From positions 1,793,501 through 1,857,500 of the forward strand of contig NZ_AP028031.1 of assembly GCF_030296915.1 (NCBI RefSeq): a stretch of DNA of 64,000 nt, read 5' to 3'. Made by a program: the position numbers and the translations under genes. The notes below the pieces were generated by a model. That model was not told where the DNA came from. It did no database searches and worked only from the letters and a program-made list of their open reading frames with translations. Below, piece by piece: positions 46,183-55,541 of this stretch; position 1 is the first letter of the stretch; every line of letters begins with the position of its first letter. Source of the DNA: Anaerostipes hadrus ATCC 29173 = JCM 17467 (lineage in GTDB: Bacteria > Bacillota > Clostridia > Lachnospirales > Lachnospiraceae).

Positions 46183-46555
46183 TGATCAAATCCTTTAATT
46201 CTTCTTTCTCTTCTTTTGATATTGTGTGTGTTAACGTCTGAACCAATTCTTTCATCGACCCATCATGCCAGAAATCCTTCATCAATTCCATCTGTTCTTC
46301 ACGATACATTTCTTCTGTGATCTTTGCTGTGATATAGCTGTAATTGCCTTTCACTTGTGTATCTACAAATCCTTTTTTCTTTAATTTTGTGATATATGTC
46401 TTTACTGTGCTTCTTGTATATTTCCTATCATATACTTGATCTAGATAATCAATAATTTCATATACCGTAATCCCATCCCCAAGTTTCCAAATACTTTTCA
46501 TGATAAGTATTTCTACTTCTGATAATTCTATTAATTTCATTGTTCTTCCTTCCAT
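46166..46555 (-). CDS. BlaI/MecI-family transcriptional repressor
   Basis: A 129-residue winged-helix repressor. The N-terminal segment LIELSEVEILIMKSIWKLG and the recognition region KYTRSTVKTYITKLKKKGFV are characteristic of BlaI/MecI/CopY repressors. The C-terminal part is the dimerisation domain that BlaR1-type proteases cleave. It heads the operon with the BlaR1-like gene. A consensus promoter with an inverted repeat just past the -10 lies directly upstream, consistent with autorepression. Confidence 0.9.
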   Translation of the reverse strand: MEGRTMKLIELSEVEILIMKSIWKLGDGITVYEIIDYLDQVYDRKYTRSTVKTYITKLKKKGFVDTQVKGNYSYITAKITEEMYREEQMELMKDFWHDGSMKELVQTLTHTISKEEKEELKDLINDLDD

Positions 46556-46562
46556 CTAAACT

Positions 46563-46627
46563 GGTTATTATTATAACCATTATATAAATCAAGCTTGTCT
46601 TTGTCAAGATTAGTGATAATTATAACG
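46563..46627 (-). promoter_or_regulatory. Promoter and candidate BlaI-type operators
   Basis: On the minus strand TTGACA and TATAAT are separated by 17 bases (46607 down to 46579). The palindrome GGTTATAATAATAACC lies just downstream of the -10 at 46563-46578. A related half-conserved dyad CGTTATAATTATCAC is at 46613-46627, just upstream of the -35. Two similar dyads bracketing one promoter suggest repression by the BlaI-like protein. Confidence 0.7.
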
Positions 46628-46736
46628 AATTTGTATACAAAAACTATCTTTGATTTTTCACTTTTGTCTTTTTCTCAGCCTTCGCATATCCATTTTTATT
46701 GACTCATACATATTCAACACGCTAAAAAAGCCAAAT

Positions 46737-46771
46737 AAAAAATCCGACCCAAGGAAGTCTGGTCAGATTTT
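46737..46771 (-). terminator. Terminator downstream of pflA
   Basis: AAAATCTGACC pairs with GGTCGGATTTT on the minus strand and is followed by more T residues. Confidence 0.75.
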
Positions 46772-46805
46772 CTAGCTTTGTTATGTTTTGTTTTTGTTTT
46801 ATGTT

Positions 46806-46835
46806 AGTTAGTCTTAACTAACTGTTATTATAATA
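46806..46835 (-). promoter_or_regulatory. Promoter-like sequence with dyad AGTTAG-N6-CTAACT
   Basis: TAGACA and TATTAT/TATAAT elements on the minus strand precede a perfect 6-bp dyad at 46806-46823. The layout resembles the pflB promoter. Transcription from here would reach the terminator after only about 80 bases. Confidence 0.45.
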
Positions 46836-46861
46836 TCCTATCCTGGATGTTTTGTCTACCT

Positions 46862-47614
46862 TTATTTTTGAGAAACTTTCTCAATACCAAGGATCTTTTC
46901 TGCCTTTGCTACAGCTTCTTCGCTTGGCGGATTTACGCCTTCTAATGGGTATTTTATCCCTAATTTTTCCCATTTAAAGAGTCCAAGTGTATGGTATGGC
47001 AAGATTTCCACTCTCTTAACTGTCTTTAGTCCATCGATGAAATGTTTTAAGTCTGCTAGTCCTTTTTCATCGTCTGTTAAATCTGGCACTAGCACGTGAC
47101 GGATCCACAGATCTACTCCGAGGTCTGAGATTTCCTGTGCCATTGCTAAAATATTACTATTTGGACAGCCTGTCAATTTCTTATGTTTTTCCTTGTCCAT
47201 TTCTTTTAAGTCTAGAATGACAAGGTCAGTGTATTTCATTAATTCTAACCATTTGCTGTGAAATGGTTCTTCTTTTGTATATGGATTAGCAGAGGTATCA
47301 AGTGCAGTATGGATTCCTTCTCGTTTTGCCAATTTAAAAAATTCGATCAAGAACTCGATCTGTAGAAGGGGTTCTCCACCGCTGACTGTAATTCCTCCAT
47401 CACTTCCCCAGTACATGCGGTAACGCAAAGCCCTCTTTAAGAGGGCTTCTGCCTGCCAGTCTTCACCGCAGTTTTCCTGCCAAGTCTCCGGATTGTGACA
47501 ATATTTGCATCTCATCCGGCAGCCTTGCATGAAAGCGATAAACCGCACACCGGGACCATCCACGAGACCAAAAGTCTCGATGGAATGGATTTTTCCGGTT
47601 ATTTTTTCATTCAT
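46862..47614 (-). CDS. pflA: Pyruvate formate-lyase activating enzyme
   Basis: A 250-residue radical SAM enzyme that installs the glycyl radical on PflB. The cluster motif CRMRCKYCHNPETW is near residue 31, with GGITVSGGEPLLQ near 75 and LLDTSANPY-like sequence (ALDTSANPYT) near 105. It follows pflB by 16 bases. Length matches E. coli PflA. Standard partner of the lyase for anaerobic pyruvate cleavage. Confidence 0.95.
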   Translation of the reverse strand: MNEKITGKIHSIETFGLVDGPGVRFIAFMQGCRMRCKYCHNPETWQENCGEDWQAEALLKRALRYRMYWGSDGGITVSGGEPLLQIEFLIEFFKLAKREGIHTALDTSANPYTKEEPFHSKWLELMKYTDLVILDLKEMDKEKHKKLTGCPNSNILAMAQEISDLGVDLWIRHVLVPDLTDDEKGLADLKHFIDGLKTVKRVEILPYHTLGLFKWEKLGIKYPLEGVNPPSEEAVAKAEKILGIEKVSQK

Positions 47615-47630
47615 AGTTTCATTCCACTAA

Positions 47631-49883
47631 TTACATTGTTGCATGGCATGTTCTGGAAATAACGTCCATCTGCTGTTCTCTTGTTAAGTCGATGAACTTA
47701 ACTGCATATCCAGATACACGGATTGTAAAGTTTGCATATTCTTCTTTTTCAGGATGTTCCATCGCATCGATCAGTTTTTCTTTACCAAATACGTTTACAT
47801 TTAAGTGGTGAGCTCCCTGATCAAAGTATCCATCCATAACATTTACAAGATTGTTGATCCTTTCGCCTTCTTCATGTCCTAATGCATCTGGGTTGATCGT
47901 CTGTGTATTAGAAATACCATCTAATGCCCATTCATATGGAAGTTTAGCTACAGAGTTTAAGGATGCTAATAATCCGTTCTGTTCTGCACCATAACTTGGG
48001 TTTGCTCCTGGTGCTAAAGGTTCTCCTGCTTTTCTACCATCTGGCATTGTTCCTGTTGCTTTTCCGTATACAACGTTAGATGTGATCGTAAGGATAGATG
48101 TTGTAGGCTCAGAGTTTCGATATGTGTGATGTTTTTTGATCTTAGCTAAGAATGTTCTTAACAGCCATACTGCGATATCATCAGCTCTGTCATCATCGTT
48201 TCCGTATTTAGGGAAGTCTCCTTCGATCTCATAGTCTACAACTAATCCATCTTCATCACGGATTGCTTTTACTTTTGCATATTTGATCGCACTTAAAGAG
48301 TCAACTGCATGAGAGAATCCTGCGATTCCTGTTGCAAATGTTCTTTCAAGTTCTGTATCCATTAATGCTAATTCCGCTGCTTCATAGTAATATTTGTCAT
48401 GCATATACTGGATCAAGTTTAATGTGTTCACATAAAGATCTACTAACCAGTCCATCATAACATCATATTTCTCCATGACTTCGTCATAGTCTAAATATTC
48501 AGACATGATTGGTTTGTAAGAAGGTCCTACCTGCTGTTTTGATTTGCAGTCCACACCACCGTTGATCGCATATAATAAGCATTTTGCAAGGTTTGCTCTT
48601 GCACCAAAGAACTGCATTTCCTTACCAGTCTTAGTTGCAGATACACAGCAACAGATTGCATAATCATCTCCCCATACTGGTTTCATAACATCATCATTTT
48701 CGTACTGTATAGAACTTGTACGAATAGAGATATCAGCTGCATATTTCTTGAAGTTTTCTGGAAGATCAGAAGAATATAATACCGTGATGTTTGGTTCTGG
48801 AGATGGTCCCATGTTCTCTAATGTATGCAAGAAACGGAAGTCAGTCTTTGTAACCATGGAACGTCCATCCACGCCGATACCAGCAAGGTCAAGTGTTGCC
48901 CATACTGGGTCTCCTGAGAATAACTGGTTGTAAGAAGGAATTCTTGCGAATTTTACCATTCTGAATTTCATTGTTAAATGATCGATCATTTCCTGAGCTT
49001 CTTCTTCTGTGATGATTCCTTTGTCAAGGTCACGCTGGATATAAATATCAAGGAATGTAGCGACACGTCCGATACTCATGGCAGCTCCATTCTGAGTTTT
49101 GATTGCTGCTAAATATCCAAAGTACATCCACTGGATTGCTTCTTTTGCAGTTTTCGCTGGTCTTGAAATGTCAAATCCATAGATCTTAGCCATTTCTTTC
49201 ATACCTTTTAATGCTTTTTTCTGTTCTGCGATCTCTTCACGAAGACGGATCACATCATCTGTCATCACACCGCATCCACAGTTTGCAAAATCATTTTCTT
49301 TTTCTTCTAATAAGTAGTCGATTCCGTATAAAGCAACACGACGGTAGTCACCTACAATTCGACCACGTCCATAAGTATCTGGAAGACCCGTGATGATCTT
49401 GTTATGTCTTGCTTTTTTCATTTCTGGTGTGTACGCATCGAAAACAGCTGTGTTATGAGTCTTTGAATATTTTGTAAAGATTTCATGCAATCTTTCGCTT
49501 GGTTCATAACCATAGTTACGACAAGATTCTTCTGCCATTTTGATACCACCATATGGCATAAATGCACGTTTTAATGGTTTGTCTGTCTGAAGACCAACGA
49601 TCTGTTCTAAATCTTTTGTTTCTTCGCTGATATAACCAGGTCCATGAGAAGTTAAAGAAGATACGATATCTGTATCCATGTCAAGAACTCCACCTTTTTT
49701 TCGTTCTTCTTTCTGAAGTCCCTGTAAGATACCCCATAGCTTATCTGTTGCTTCTGTAGATCCTGCAAGGAAGCTTTCGTCTCCATCATAAGGTGTGTAG
49801 TTTTCCTGGATGAAATCTCTTGTATTGATTTCTTCCTTCCAGATTCTACCTTTAAATCCTTCCCATTCTTCAAACTGTTTCAT
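47631..49883 (-). CDS. pflB: Formate C-acetyltransferase (pyruvate formate-lyase)
   Basis: A 750-residue glycyl radical enzyme that cleaves pyruvate with CoA to acetyl-CoA and formate, central to fermentative metabolism. The twin active-site cysteines lie in [13 protein letters not shown] near residue 410. The glycyl radical motif is RVSGYAVKF, 25 residues from the C-terminus. Length and motifs fit true PflB rather than diol dehydratases. ATG follows GGAGGAG-like sequence. A consensus promoter with an operator-like dyad lies 53-105 bases upstream. Confidence 0.97.
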   Translation of the reverse strand: MKQFEEWEGFKGRIWKEEINTRDFIQENYTPYDGDESFLAGSTEATDKLWGILQGLQKEERKKGGVLDMDTDIVSSLTSHGPGYISEETKDLEQIVGLQTDKPLKRAFMPYGGIKMAEESCRNYGYEPSERLHEIFTKYSKTHNTAVFDAYTPEMKKARHNKIITGLPDTYGRGRIVGDYRRVALYGIDYLLEEKENDFANCGCGVMTDDVIRLREEIAEQKKALKGMKEMAKIYGFDISRPAKTAKEAIQWMYFGYLAAIKTQNGAAMSIGRVATFLDIYIQRDLDKGIITEEEAQEMIDHLTMKFRMVKFARIPSYNQLFSGDPVWATLDLAGIGVDGRSMVTKTDFRFLHTLENMGPSPEPNITVLYSSDLPENFKKYAADISIRTSSIQYENDDVMKPVWGDDYAICCCVSATKTGKEMQFFGARANLAKCLLYAINGGVDCKSKQQVGPSYKPIMSEYLDYDEVMEKYDVMMDWLVDLYVNTLNLIQYMHDKYYYEAAELALMDTELERTFATGIAGFSHAVDSLSAIKYAKVKAIRDEDGLVVDYEIEGDFPKYGNDDDRADDIAVWLLRTFLAKIKKHHTYRNSEPTTSILTITSNVVYGKATGTMPDGRKAGEPLAPGANPSYGAEQNGLLASLNSVAKLPYEWALDGISNTQTINPDALGHEEGERINNLVNVMDGYFDQGAHHLNVNVFGKEKLIDAMEHPEKEEYANFTIRVSGYAVKFIDLTREQQMDVISRTCHATM

Positions 49884-49935
49884 TTTGAAAACTCCTCCAT
49901 TTCTTTTGGATTAAAATTATTATAAAAACTCCTTT

Positions 49936-49988
49936 GGTTAGCTCTATCTAACTCAATTACATTATAGCAAAAATAAAATTGAATACAA
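49936..49988 (-). promoter_or_regulatory. pflB: pflB promoter with operator-like dyad
   Basis: Minus-strand TTGTAT and TATAAT elements are 16 bases apart (49988-49961). The dyad AGTTAG-N6-CTAACC lies at 49953-49936, just downstream of the expected start of transcription. A near-identical dyad follows a TATAAT box at 46806-46832. Confidence 0.6.
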
Positions 49989-50056
49989 TATACTTAACCG
50001 ATAAACTTTCTCGTTAAATAAATAACAACTCCTGTTTTTCATATTTTTTTGCATAC

Positions 50057-50108
50057 AAAAACAGTATATGGTCCAAAAAATTATACTTCAGACCATATAC
50101 TGTTTTTT
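50057..50108 (-). terminator. Terminator of the purine operon
   Basis: AAAAACAGTATATGGTC pairs with GACCATATACTGTTTTTT. A very strong stem 30 bases past the AICAR transformylase stop. Confidence 0.92.
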
Positions 50109-50137
50109 CATGTTCAATGACTATATAAAGAAACTTT

Positions 50138-51316
50138 TTAGTGATGGAATAATCTGATTCCTGTAAATGCCATTGCCATGTTGTACTTATTACAGCAGTC
50201 AATGACAGCGTCATCTCTTACAGATCCACCTGGCTGTGCGATGTATTTTACACCACTCTTATGTGCTCTCTCAATGTTATCAAAGAATGGGAAGAATGCA
50301 TCAGATCCCAATGTAACATCTGTTAATTTATCTAACCATTCTCTCTTTTCTTCCTTTGTAAAGACCTCTGGCTTCTCAGTGAAGATGTTTTCCCATGCTC
50401 CGTCTGCTAAAACATCCATGTATTCATCTCCAATGTAAAGATCGATCGCATTATCTCTGTCTGCACGACGGATTTTTTCTTTAAATGGCAGGTTCATAAC
50501 TTTTGGACACTGTCTTAACCACCAGTTGTCTGCTTTCTGTCCTGCAAGTCTTGTACAATGCACACGTGACTGCTGCCCTGCTCCGATTCCGATCGCCTGT
50601 CCGTCTTTTACGAAACATACAGAGTTAGACTGTGTGTATTTTAATACGATCAAAGAAATCTTCATATCGATCAATGCTTCTTCTGGAATCTCTTTGTTCT
50701 CAGTCACGATATTAGATAATAATTCATCATCGATCGGAAGTTCCTGTCTTCCCTGTTCAAATGTAACACCAAATACCTGTTTATGCTCTAATGGTGCTGG
50801 TGTATAGTTCTCATCGATCTTGATGATGTTATAGTTTCCGTTTTTCTTTGCTTTTAAGATTTCCAGTGCTTCATCTGTGTATCCTGGTGCGATCACTCCG
50901 TCAGATACTTCTCTCTTGATCAGACGTGCTGTATCTGCATCACATACATCAGATAAAGAAATAAAGTCACCAAATGAAGACATACGGTCTGCACCTCTTG
51001 CTCTGGCATATGCACATGCTAATGGAGATAAATCTCCCATATCATCTACCCAGTAGATCTTCTTTAAGGTATCAGACATTGGACGTCCTACAGATGCTCC
51101 CGCAGGTGATACGTGTTTGAAAGAAGTTGCAGCAGGAAGTCCTGTTGCTTTCTTTAATTCTCTTACCAGCTGCCATCCATTAAATGCATCCAAAAAGTTG
51201 ATGTACCCTGGTCTTCCGTTTAATACTTCAATTGGAAGTTCACTTCCGTCTGCCATGTAGATTCTTGATGGTTTCTGGTTTGGATTACATCCGTACTTTA
51301 ATTCTAATTCCTTCAT
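50138..51316 (-). CDS. purH: AICAR transformylase (stand-alone, PurH C-terminal-type)
   Basis: A 392-residue protein equivalent to only the transformylase domain of PurH. It transfers a formyl group from 10-formyl-THF to AICAR. Motifs: ELKYGCNPNQ at the N-terminus, TSFKHVSPAGASVG near 65 (the catalytic Lys-His pair), KYTQSNSVCFVKDGQAIGIG near 230, and SDAFFPFFDNIERA near 345. The IMP cyclohydrolase half that is fused in most bacteria is absent. A PurO-type gene 32 bases upstream supplies it. Length fits the stand-alone clostridial form. Confidence 0.92.
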   Translation of the reverse strand: MKELELKYGCNPNQKPSRIYMADGSELPIEVLNGRPGYINFLDAFNGWQLVRELKKATGLPAATSFKHVSPAGASVGRPMSDTLKKIYWVDDMGDLSPLACAYARARGADRMSSFGDFISLSDVCDADTARLIKREVSDGVIAPGYTDEALEILKAKKNGNYNIIKIDENYTPAPLEHKQVFGVTFEQGRQELPIDDELLSNIVTENKEIPEEALIDMKISLIVLKYTQSNSVCFVKDGQAIGIGAGQQSRVHCTRLAGQKADNWWLRQCPKVMNLPFKEKIRRADRDNAIDLYIGDEYMDVLADGAWENIFTEKPEVFTKEEKREWLDKLTDVTLGSDAFFPFFDNIERAHKSGVKYIAQPGGSVRDDAVIDCCNKYNMAMAFTGIRLFHH

Positions 51317-51348
51317 TTTTCTTCTCCTTTGATCTGCTGATTGACTGA

Positions 51349-52062
51349 TTATTTGTTCTTATTTACGATTCTTGTCTCATATTCTCCTGTTGCAATATCA
51401 ATATAACGTACAAACAGAGATACTTTGTTGTCATCGTTTAAGCTGTTCCAAAGTGTATTTGTGAAGTCATCGATATCTTCTTCGATTGCTACTAATTTAG
51501 GTTCTCCTTCAAAACTTGGAAGTGGATTCCCATCATGCATATATGTGTGGATAAAACGTCCTTCTCCTGCGATTGGATTTTCATATGTATATGTAAATCG
51601 ATTGCAACTTTCTGGATTTCCATTGTTACTCTTTAAAATAGACATTGCATAGTGAAATGTCCCATCTTTAATCTTCATCAGACCAGAAATTCTTGGTGTA
51701 TAGTTTGGTCCGTCTGGTTCAAACTCACGACTTCTTAAAGATTCTTCAAAGGTAAGTCCCTTTTCTCTTCCTTCATATACTGTGTCTGTCTGATCCCCGT
51801 TCGTAACGATCGTCTCGTCTCCAAGAACACGAACTGGTGCATAAATGATCAGGCTTGGATCTTCTAGTTTAGCAGGATCAAATGCCTGTGTGCGAATTCC
51901 TTCCCCTTCTTCTACAAAGACACGATTACGGCTATTCTCACTGCGTCCCATGATAAAGTATGCAGTGACCGCTTTCTTCCCATCTTTGGATCTTCCGATG
52001 ACGATTCCTCGTCCTGGGTAAGCATTTTCCTTTAATTCCTGAGCAAGAGCTAACTTCTTCAT
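51349..52062 (-). CDS. purO: IMP cyclohydrolase, PurO-like
   Basis: A 237-residue protein of the IMP_cyclohyd family, first characterised as archaeal PurO. It closes FAICAR to IMP, the last step of purine synthesis. Family features visible are NAYPGRGIVIGRS near residue 13, VTAYFIMGRSENSRNR near 35, and ESCNRFTYTYENP near 155. It is upstream of the AICAR transformylase in a two-gene operon, so together they replace bifunctional PurH. The promoter is TTGTAT-N17-TACAAT at 52139-52111. Confidence 0.9.
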   Translation of the reverse strand: MKKLALAQELKENAYPGRGIVIGRSKDGKKAVTAYFIMGRSENSRNRVFVEEGEGIRTQAFDPAKLEDPSLIIYAPVRVLGDETIVTNGDQTDTVYEGREKGLTFEESLRSREFEPDGPNYTPRISGLMKIKDGTFHYAMSILKSNNGNPESCNRFTYTYENPIAGEGRFIHTYMHDGNPLPSFEGEPKLVAIEEDIDDFTNTLWNSLNDDNKVSLFVRYIDIATGEYETRIVNKNK

Positions 52063-52370
52063 TGGTCTTAAATCTCCTTCTTTTGAAAATCTTGTTTTTT
52101 TATTTCTTCTATTGTATATAAAAAATGGATTGAATACAAGAAAAAACTAACAATTATAAAATAAAGGGCAGGTTTCCTATATATTTTTGTAACACTGTCC
52201 TTTATTTCTATCATTTTTTACATAGTTATGCTTTTTTATTTTACAATCCTTCTTATAGCAAGCAACTCCATAAGGTAGAAATTCCGCATAATTTATTATT
52301 TTAACATACAAAAAAGAATGGAACATCAATCCCTGACATTCCATCCTTTTTCTTATTTTATATTCAAAAA
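52063..52370 (-). other. Intergenic region with promoter of purO and two hairpins
   Basis: It holds the purO promoter at 52111-52139. A hairpin AAATAAAGG/CCTTTATTT is at 52158-52207, and the dapL terminator is at 52310-52351 (12 pairs with wobbles, then a T-tract). No gene or riboswitch was recognised. Confidence 0.65.
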
Positions 52371-53585
52371 TTACATTCTCTTGATTCGTTCAATAGCTTC
52401 GACTGTATTCTCATAGTTACCGAACGCTGTAAGTCGGAAGTATCCTTCTCCGCTTGGTCCGAATCCTGATCCTGGTGTTCCAACGACGTTGGCATCTTCT
52501 AACAGATGATCGAAGAATTCCCAAGATGTCATGTTGTCTGGTGTCTTTAACCAGATGTATGGTGCATTGACACCACCAGATACTGTGTATCCTGCATCCT
52601 GTAATCCGTTAAAGATTACTTTTGCATTGTTCATGTAGTATCCAACCTGTTCTTTTAACTGAGCTTTTCCGGCTTCAGAGTAAACTGCTTCTCCAGCTCT
52701 CTGTACGATGTATGGAGCTCCGTTATATTTTGTTCCGTGACGTCTTGCCCATAACGCATGTAACTGTGTATCTCCACATTTTAAATCTTTAGGGATAACA
52801 GTATATCCTAAACGAACTCCTGTAAATCCTGCGTTCTTAGAGAAACTCTTTAATTCGATCGCACATGTTCTTGCACCTTCACATTCATAAATTGTATGTG
52901 CAACGTTATCTTCTGAGATATATGCTTCGTATGCTGCATCATAAATGATCACGCATCCGTTTTTGTTTGCATAGTCTACCCATCCCTGTAACTGGTCTTT
53001 TGTGATTGTTGATCCAGTTGGATTGTTAGGGAAGCAAAGGTAAATGATATCTGGCACTTCGCTTGGGAAATCTGGTGCGAAGTTATTCTCTGCTGTACAT
53101 GGCATGTAGATAACATCGCTCCATGTTTCTGTTGCTTTATCATATGTTCCGGCTCTTCCTGCCATAACGTTTGTATCTACATATACTGGGTATACAGGGT
53201 CACATACGGCAATCTTGTTATCCTGTGCAAAGATTTCCTGAATATTTCCAGAATCACATTTTGCTCCATCACTTACAAAGATTTCATCTGCTTTGATATC
53301 TGCTCCACGATCCTGATAATCATTCTTTGCGATTGCATTTCTTAAAAATTCATATCCAAGGTCTGGTGCGTATCCGTGAAATGTTTCTGCATGTCCCATT
53401 TCATCTACTGCTTTGTGTAAAGAGTCAATGATCGCTGGTGCCAGAGGCTGTGTTACGTCTCCAATTCCTAAACGAATAATATTTTTGTCAGGGTTTGCCT
53501 CGGAATATGCATTTACTTTTTTCGCAATTGTAGAAAATAAATAACTTCCAGGCAGTTTCAAGTAATTGTCGTTAATTTTAAACAT
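52371..53585 (-). CDS. dapL: LL-diaminopimelate aminotransferase
   Basis: A 404-residue PLP-dependent class I/II aminotransferase that converts tetrahydrodipicolinate directly to LL-diaminopimelate. The PLP lysine is in [17 protein letters not shown] near residue 248. The N-terminus [20 protein letters not shown] and the [11 protein letters not shown] segment near 185 are typical of DapL. With dapA and dapB elsewhere in the window this defines the aminotransferase branch, so dapD/dapE would not be needed. It follows the ANTAR regulator gene by 9 bases and may be in the same transcript. Confidence 0.95.
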   Translation of the reverse strand: MFKINDNYLKLPGSYLFSTIAKKVNAYSEANPDKNIIRLGIGDVTQPLAPAIIDSLHKAVDEMGHAETFHGYAPDLGYEFLRNAIAKNDYQDRGADIKADEIFVSDGAKCDSGNIQEIFAQDNKIAVCDPVYPVYVDTNVMAGRAGTYDKATETWSDVIYMPCTAENNFAPDFPSEVPDIIYLCFPNNPTGSTITKDQLQGWVDYANKNGCVIIYDAAYEAYISEDNVAHTIYECEGARTCAIELKSFSKNAGFTGVRLGYTVIPKDLKCGDTQLHALWARRHGTKYNGAPYIVQRAGEAVYSEAGKAQLKEQVGYYMNNAKVIFNGLQDAGYTVSGGVNAPYIWLKTPDNMTSWEFFDHLLEDANVVGTPGSGFGPSGEGYFRLTAFGNYENTVEAIERIKRM

Positions 53586-53594
53586 AAATTCCTC

Positions 53595-54149
53595 CTAGTT
53601 TTGATATGTTAATGATTCTTTAATCATCTTTGCCATTTCGATAAGACCCACTCCACTGTTCATGCTTCTTTGTTGTATATATGCGTGGGCTTCACTCTCT
53701 GTAATCTGATTATTCTGCATCAGTAATTCTTTGACTTCTTCCAGAAGACGGACTTCTTCTCTCGTACGTTGTTTTGGACGTTGTTTTCTTCGTCTTTGCT
53801 TCTCAGAAATTTCGGTAACGATCTCTCTCGTTTTCTCGACTAATTCATACCCTTTTAACGGCATCGAAAGTCCTATGACATTCGGATACACGCAGTCATC
53901 TAAATATTGGCGAGAAGCGATCAGCAACATCTTGACCTCTTCAGAAAGATATTCTCTTAATTCACTGTAGATCATATCGGAACATTTGTATCCGCAGACG
54001 ACTAGTCCTTCTTCAACACCTTCCATACGCTGGACTACCTGTGCACCCGTTGCACATACAGCGGTCACTTCAAAACCACTTCTTACCAGAAGATTCCTAA
54101 TGCTTCTGGCGACTTCTTGTTTCGGGAATAAAACGATGACGTTTACCAA
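53595..54149 (-). CDS. ANTAR-domain RNA-binding response regulator
   Basis: A 184-residue regulator with an N-terminal receiver-like domain (VIVLFPKQEVARSIRNLLVR) and a C-terminal ANTAR domain (about 125-180: EVKELLMQNNQITESEAHAY, then IQQRSMNSGVGLIEMAKMI). ANTAR proteins bind paired hairpins in mRNA and act as antiterminators. The start is placed at a TTG because GGGAGGTGAG lies 6 bases before it. The longer frame overlaps glnA and has no such signal. Its place directly after glnA suggests control of nitrogen genes, as for other glnA-linked ANTAR proteins. No target RNA motif was recognised. Confidence 0.8.
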   Translation of the reverse strand: MVNVIVLFPKQEVARSIRNLLVRSGFEVTAVCATGAQVVQRMEGVEEGLVVCGYKCSDMIYSELREYLSEEVKMLLIASRQYLDDCVYPNVIGLSMPLKGYELVEKTREIVTEISEKQRRRKQRPKQRTREEVRLLEEVKELLMQNNQITESEAHAYIQQRSMNSGVGLIEMAKMIKESLTYQN

Positions 54150-54184
54150 GCTTCTCACCTCCCGTATCATGTATATATCAATCA

Positions 54185-55516
54185 TTAGATCTTGTATAAA
54201 TAACGATCGACTTCCCATTGTGATACGAACTTCTGATAAGACTCCCATTCAGCACTCTTAGCTTCAACATACTTGTTAAAAATATGATCTCCTAAAAGTT
54301 CTTTCATATAAGTGCTTTGTTTGAAAATCTCAAGAGCTTCTTTCATGTCTCTTGGCAGTGTATTAATCCCTGCTTCTTGTTTTTCTCCCTCAGCCATCTC
54401 ATACTGATTCTTCATGGAACCTTTTCCTGGTGTTAATTTGCGCTTGATCCCATCTAATCCTGCTGCAAGGCTGACTGCCAGTGCAAGGTAAGGATTCGCA
54501 GCAGAATCAGGGCTTCTAAATTCAAGCCTTGTTCCGCTTCCACGGGCTGCTGGTACTCTGATAAGTGGACTTCTGTTCGATGGTGACCACGAAACATCCA
54601 CAGGTGCCTCATATCCTGGCACGATTCTCTTATAAGAGTTTACCAGTGGATTTGTAATCAGGCACATCTCATTTGCATGTTCCATAACTCCAGCCATGAA
54701 GTGAAAAGCCTCCTCACTGATTCCAAGATTATTCTTAGAATCAGCAAAAATATTCTTTCCATTCTTCCATAAAGACATGTTAAGATGCATTCCTGAACCG
54801 TCCACTCCAGTGATCGGTTTTGGCATAAAACTTGCATAAAGTCCATGTCTTTTAGCAATATATTTTACGATGAATTTAAATGTGAGGATGTTATCGGCCG
54901 TTCTTAAGGCATTGTCATACTTAAAGTCGATCTCATGCTGTGCTGGTGCAACTTCATGATGAGATGCCTCGATCTCAAATCCCATATCTTCAAGATTCAA
55001 GATCATATCTCTTCTGGCACTTTCTCCTAAATCTAACGGAGCTACATCAAAATATCCGGCTTTCTCATGAGAAACCGTCGTTGGGCGGCCTTCTTCATCT
55101 GTGTGGAATAAGAAAAATTCACATTCCGGACCGACGTTAAATTTATAACCCATTTTCTGGCACTCAACCATCACTCGTTTTAATACATTTCTTGGATCTC
55201 CAGCAAATGGAAGTCCATCTTGTCCGTATACATCACAGATCAATCTTGCCACGCGGTTTCCTCCCGCATTCCACGGGAAGATTGCAAAGCTGTCAAGATC
55301 TGGATATAAATACATATCTGATTCTTCAATACGGACAAATCCATCTACACTAGATCCATCAAATGTACACTTATTATCCAACGCTTTCTCAAGCTGTCTT
55401 GCGGTGATCGCGACGTTCTTCATTGTTCCGAACAAGTCAGAAAATTGTAGTCTGATAAATTCGACATCATTTTCTCTGACGAGGTCTATCACATCCTGTT
55501 TTGTGTATCGACCCAT
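54185..55516 (-). CDS. glnA: Glutamine synthetase, type I
   Basis: A 443-residue enzyme that makes glutamine from glutamate, ammonia and ATP. Motifs: FDGSSVDGFVRIEESDMYL near residue 55, GPECEFFLF near 130, KPITGVDGSGMHLNMSL near 235, and NPLVNSYKRIVPGYEAPVDV near 295. The adenylylation tyrosine region of enteric enzymes is absent, as in Gram-positive GSI-alpha. It lies 25 bases downstream of carB and upstream of the ANTAR regulator, making a glutamine-centred operon with carbamoyl phosphate synthetase. Confidence 0.96.
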   Translation of the reverse strand: MGRYTKQDVIDLVRENDVEFIRLQFSDLFGTMKNVAITARQLEKALDNKCTFDGSSVDGFVRIEESDMYLYPDLDSFAIFPWNAGGNRVARLICDVYGQDGLPFAGDPRNVLKRVMVECQKMGYKFNVGPECEFFLFHTDEEGRPTTVSHEKAGYFDVAPLDLGESARRDMILNLEDMGFEIEASHHEVAPAQHEIDFKYDNALRTADNILTFKFIVKYIAKRHGLYASFMPKPITGVDGSGMHLNMSLWKNGKNIFADSKNNLGISEEAFHFMAGVMEHANEMCLITNPLVNSYKRIVPGYEAPVDVSWSPSNRSPLIRVPAARGSGTRLEFRSPDSAANPYLALAVSLAAGLDGIKRKLTPGKGSMKNQYEMAEGEKQEAGINTLPRDMKEALEIFKQSTYMKELLGDHIFNKYVEAKSAEWESYQKFVSQWEVDRYLYKI

Positions 55517-55541
55517 AACATCACTCCTTCTTACTTCTTAA

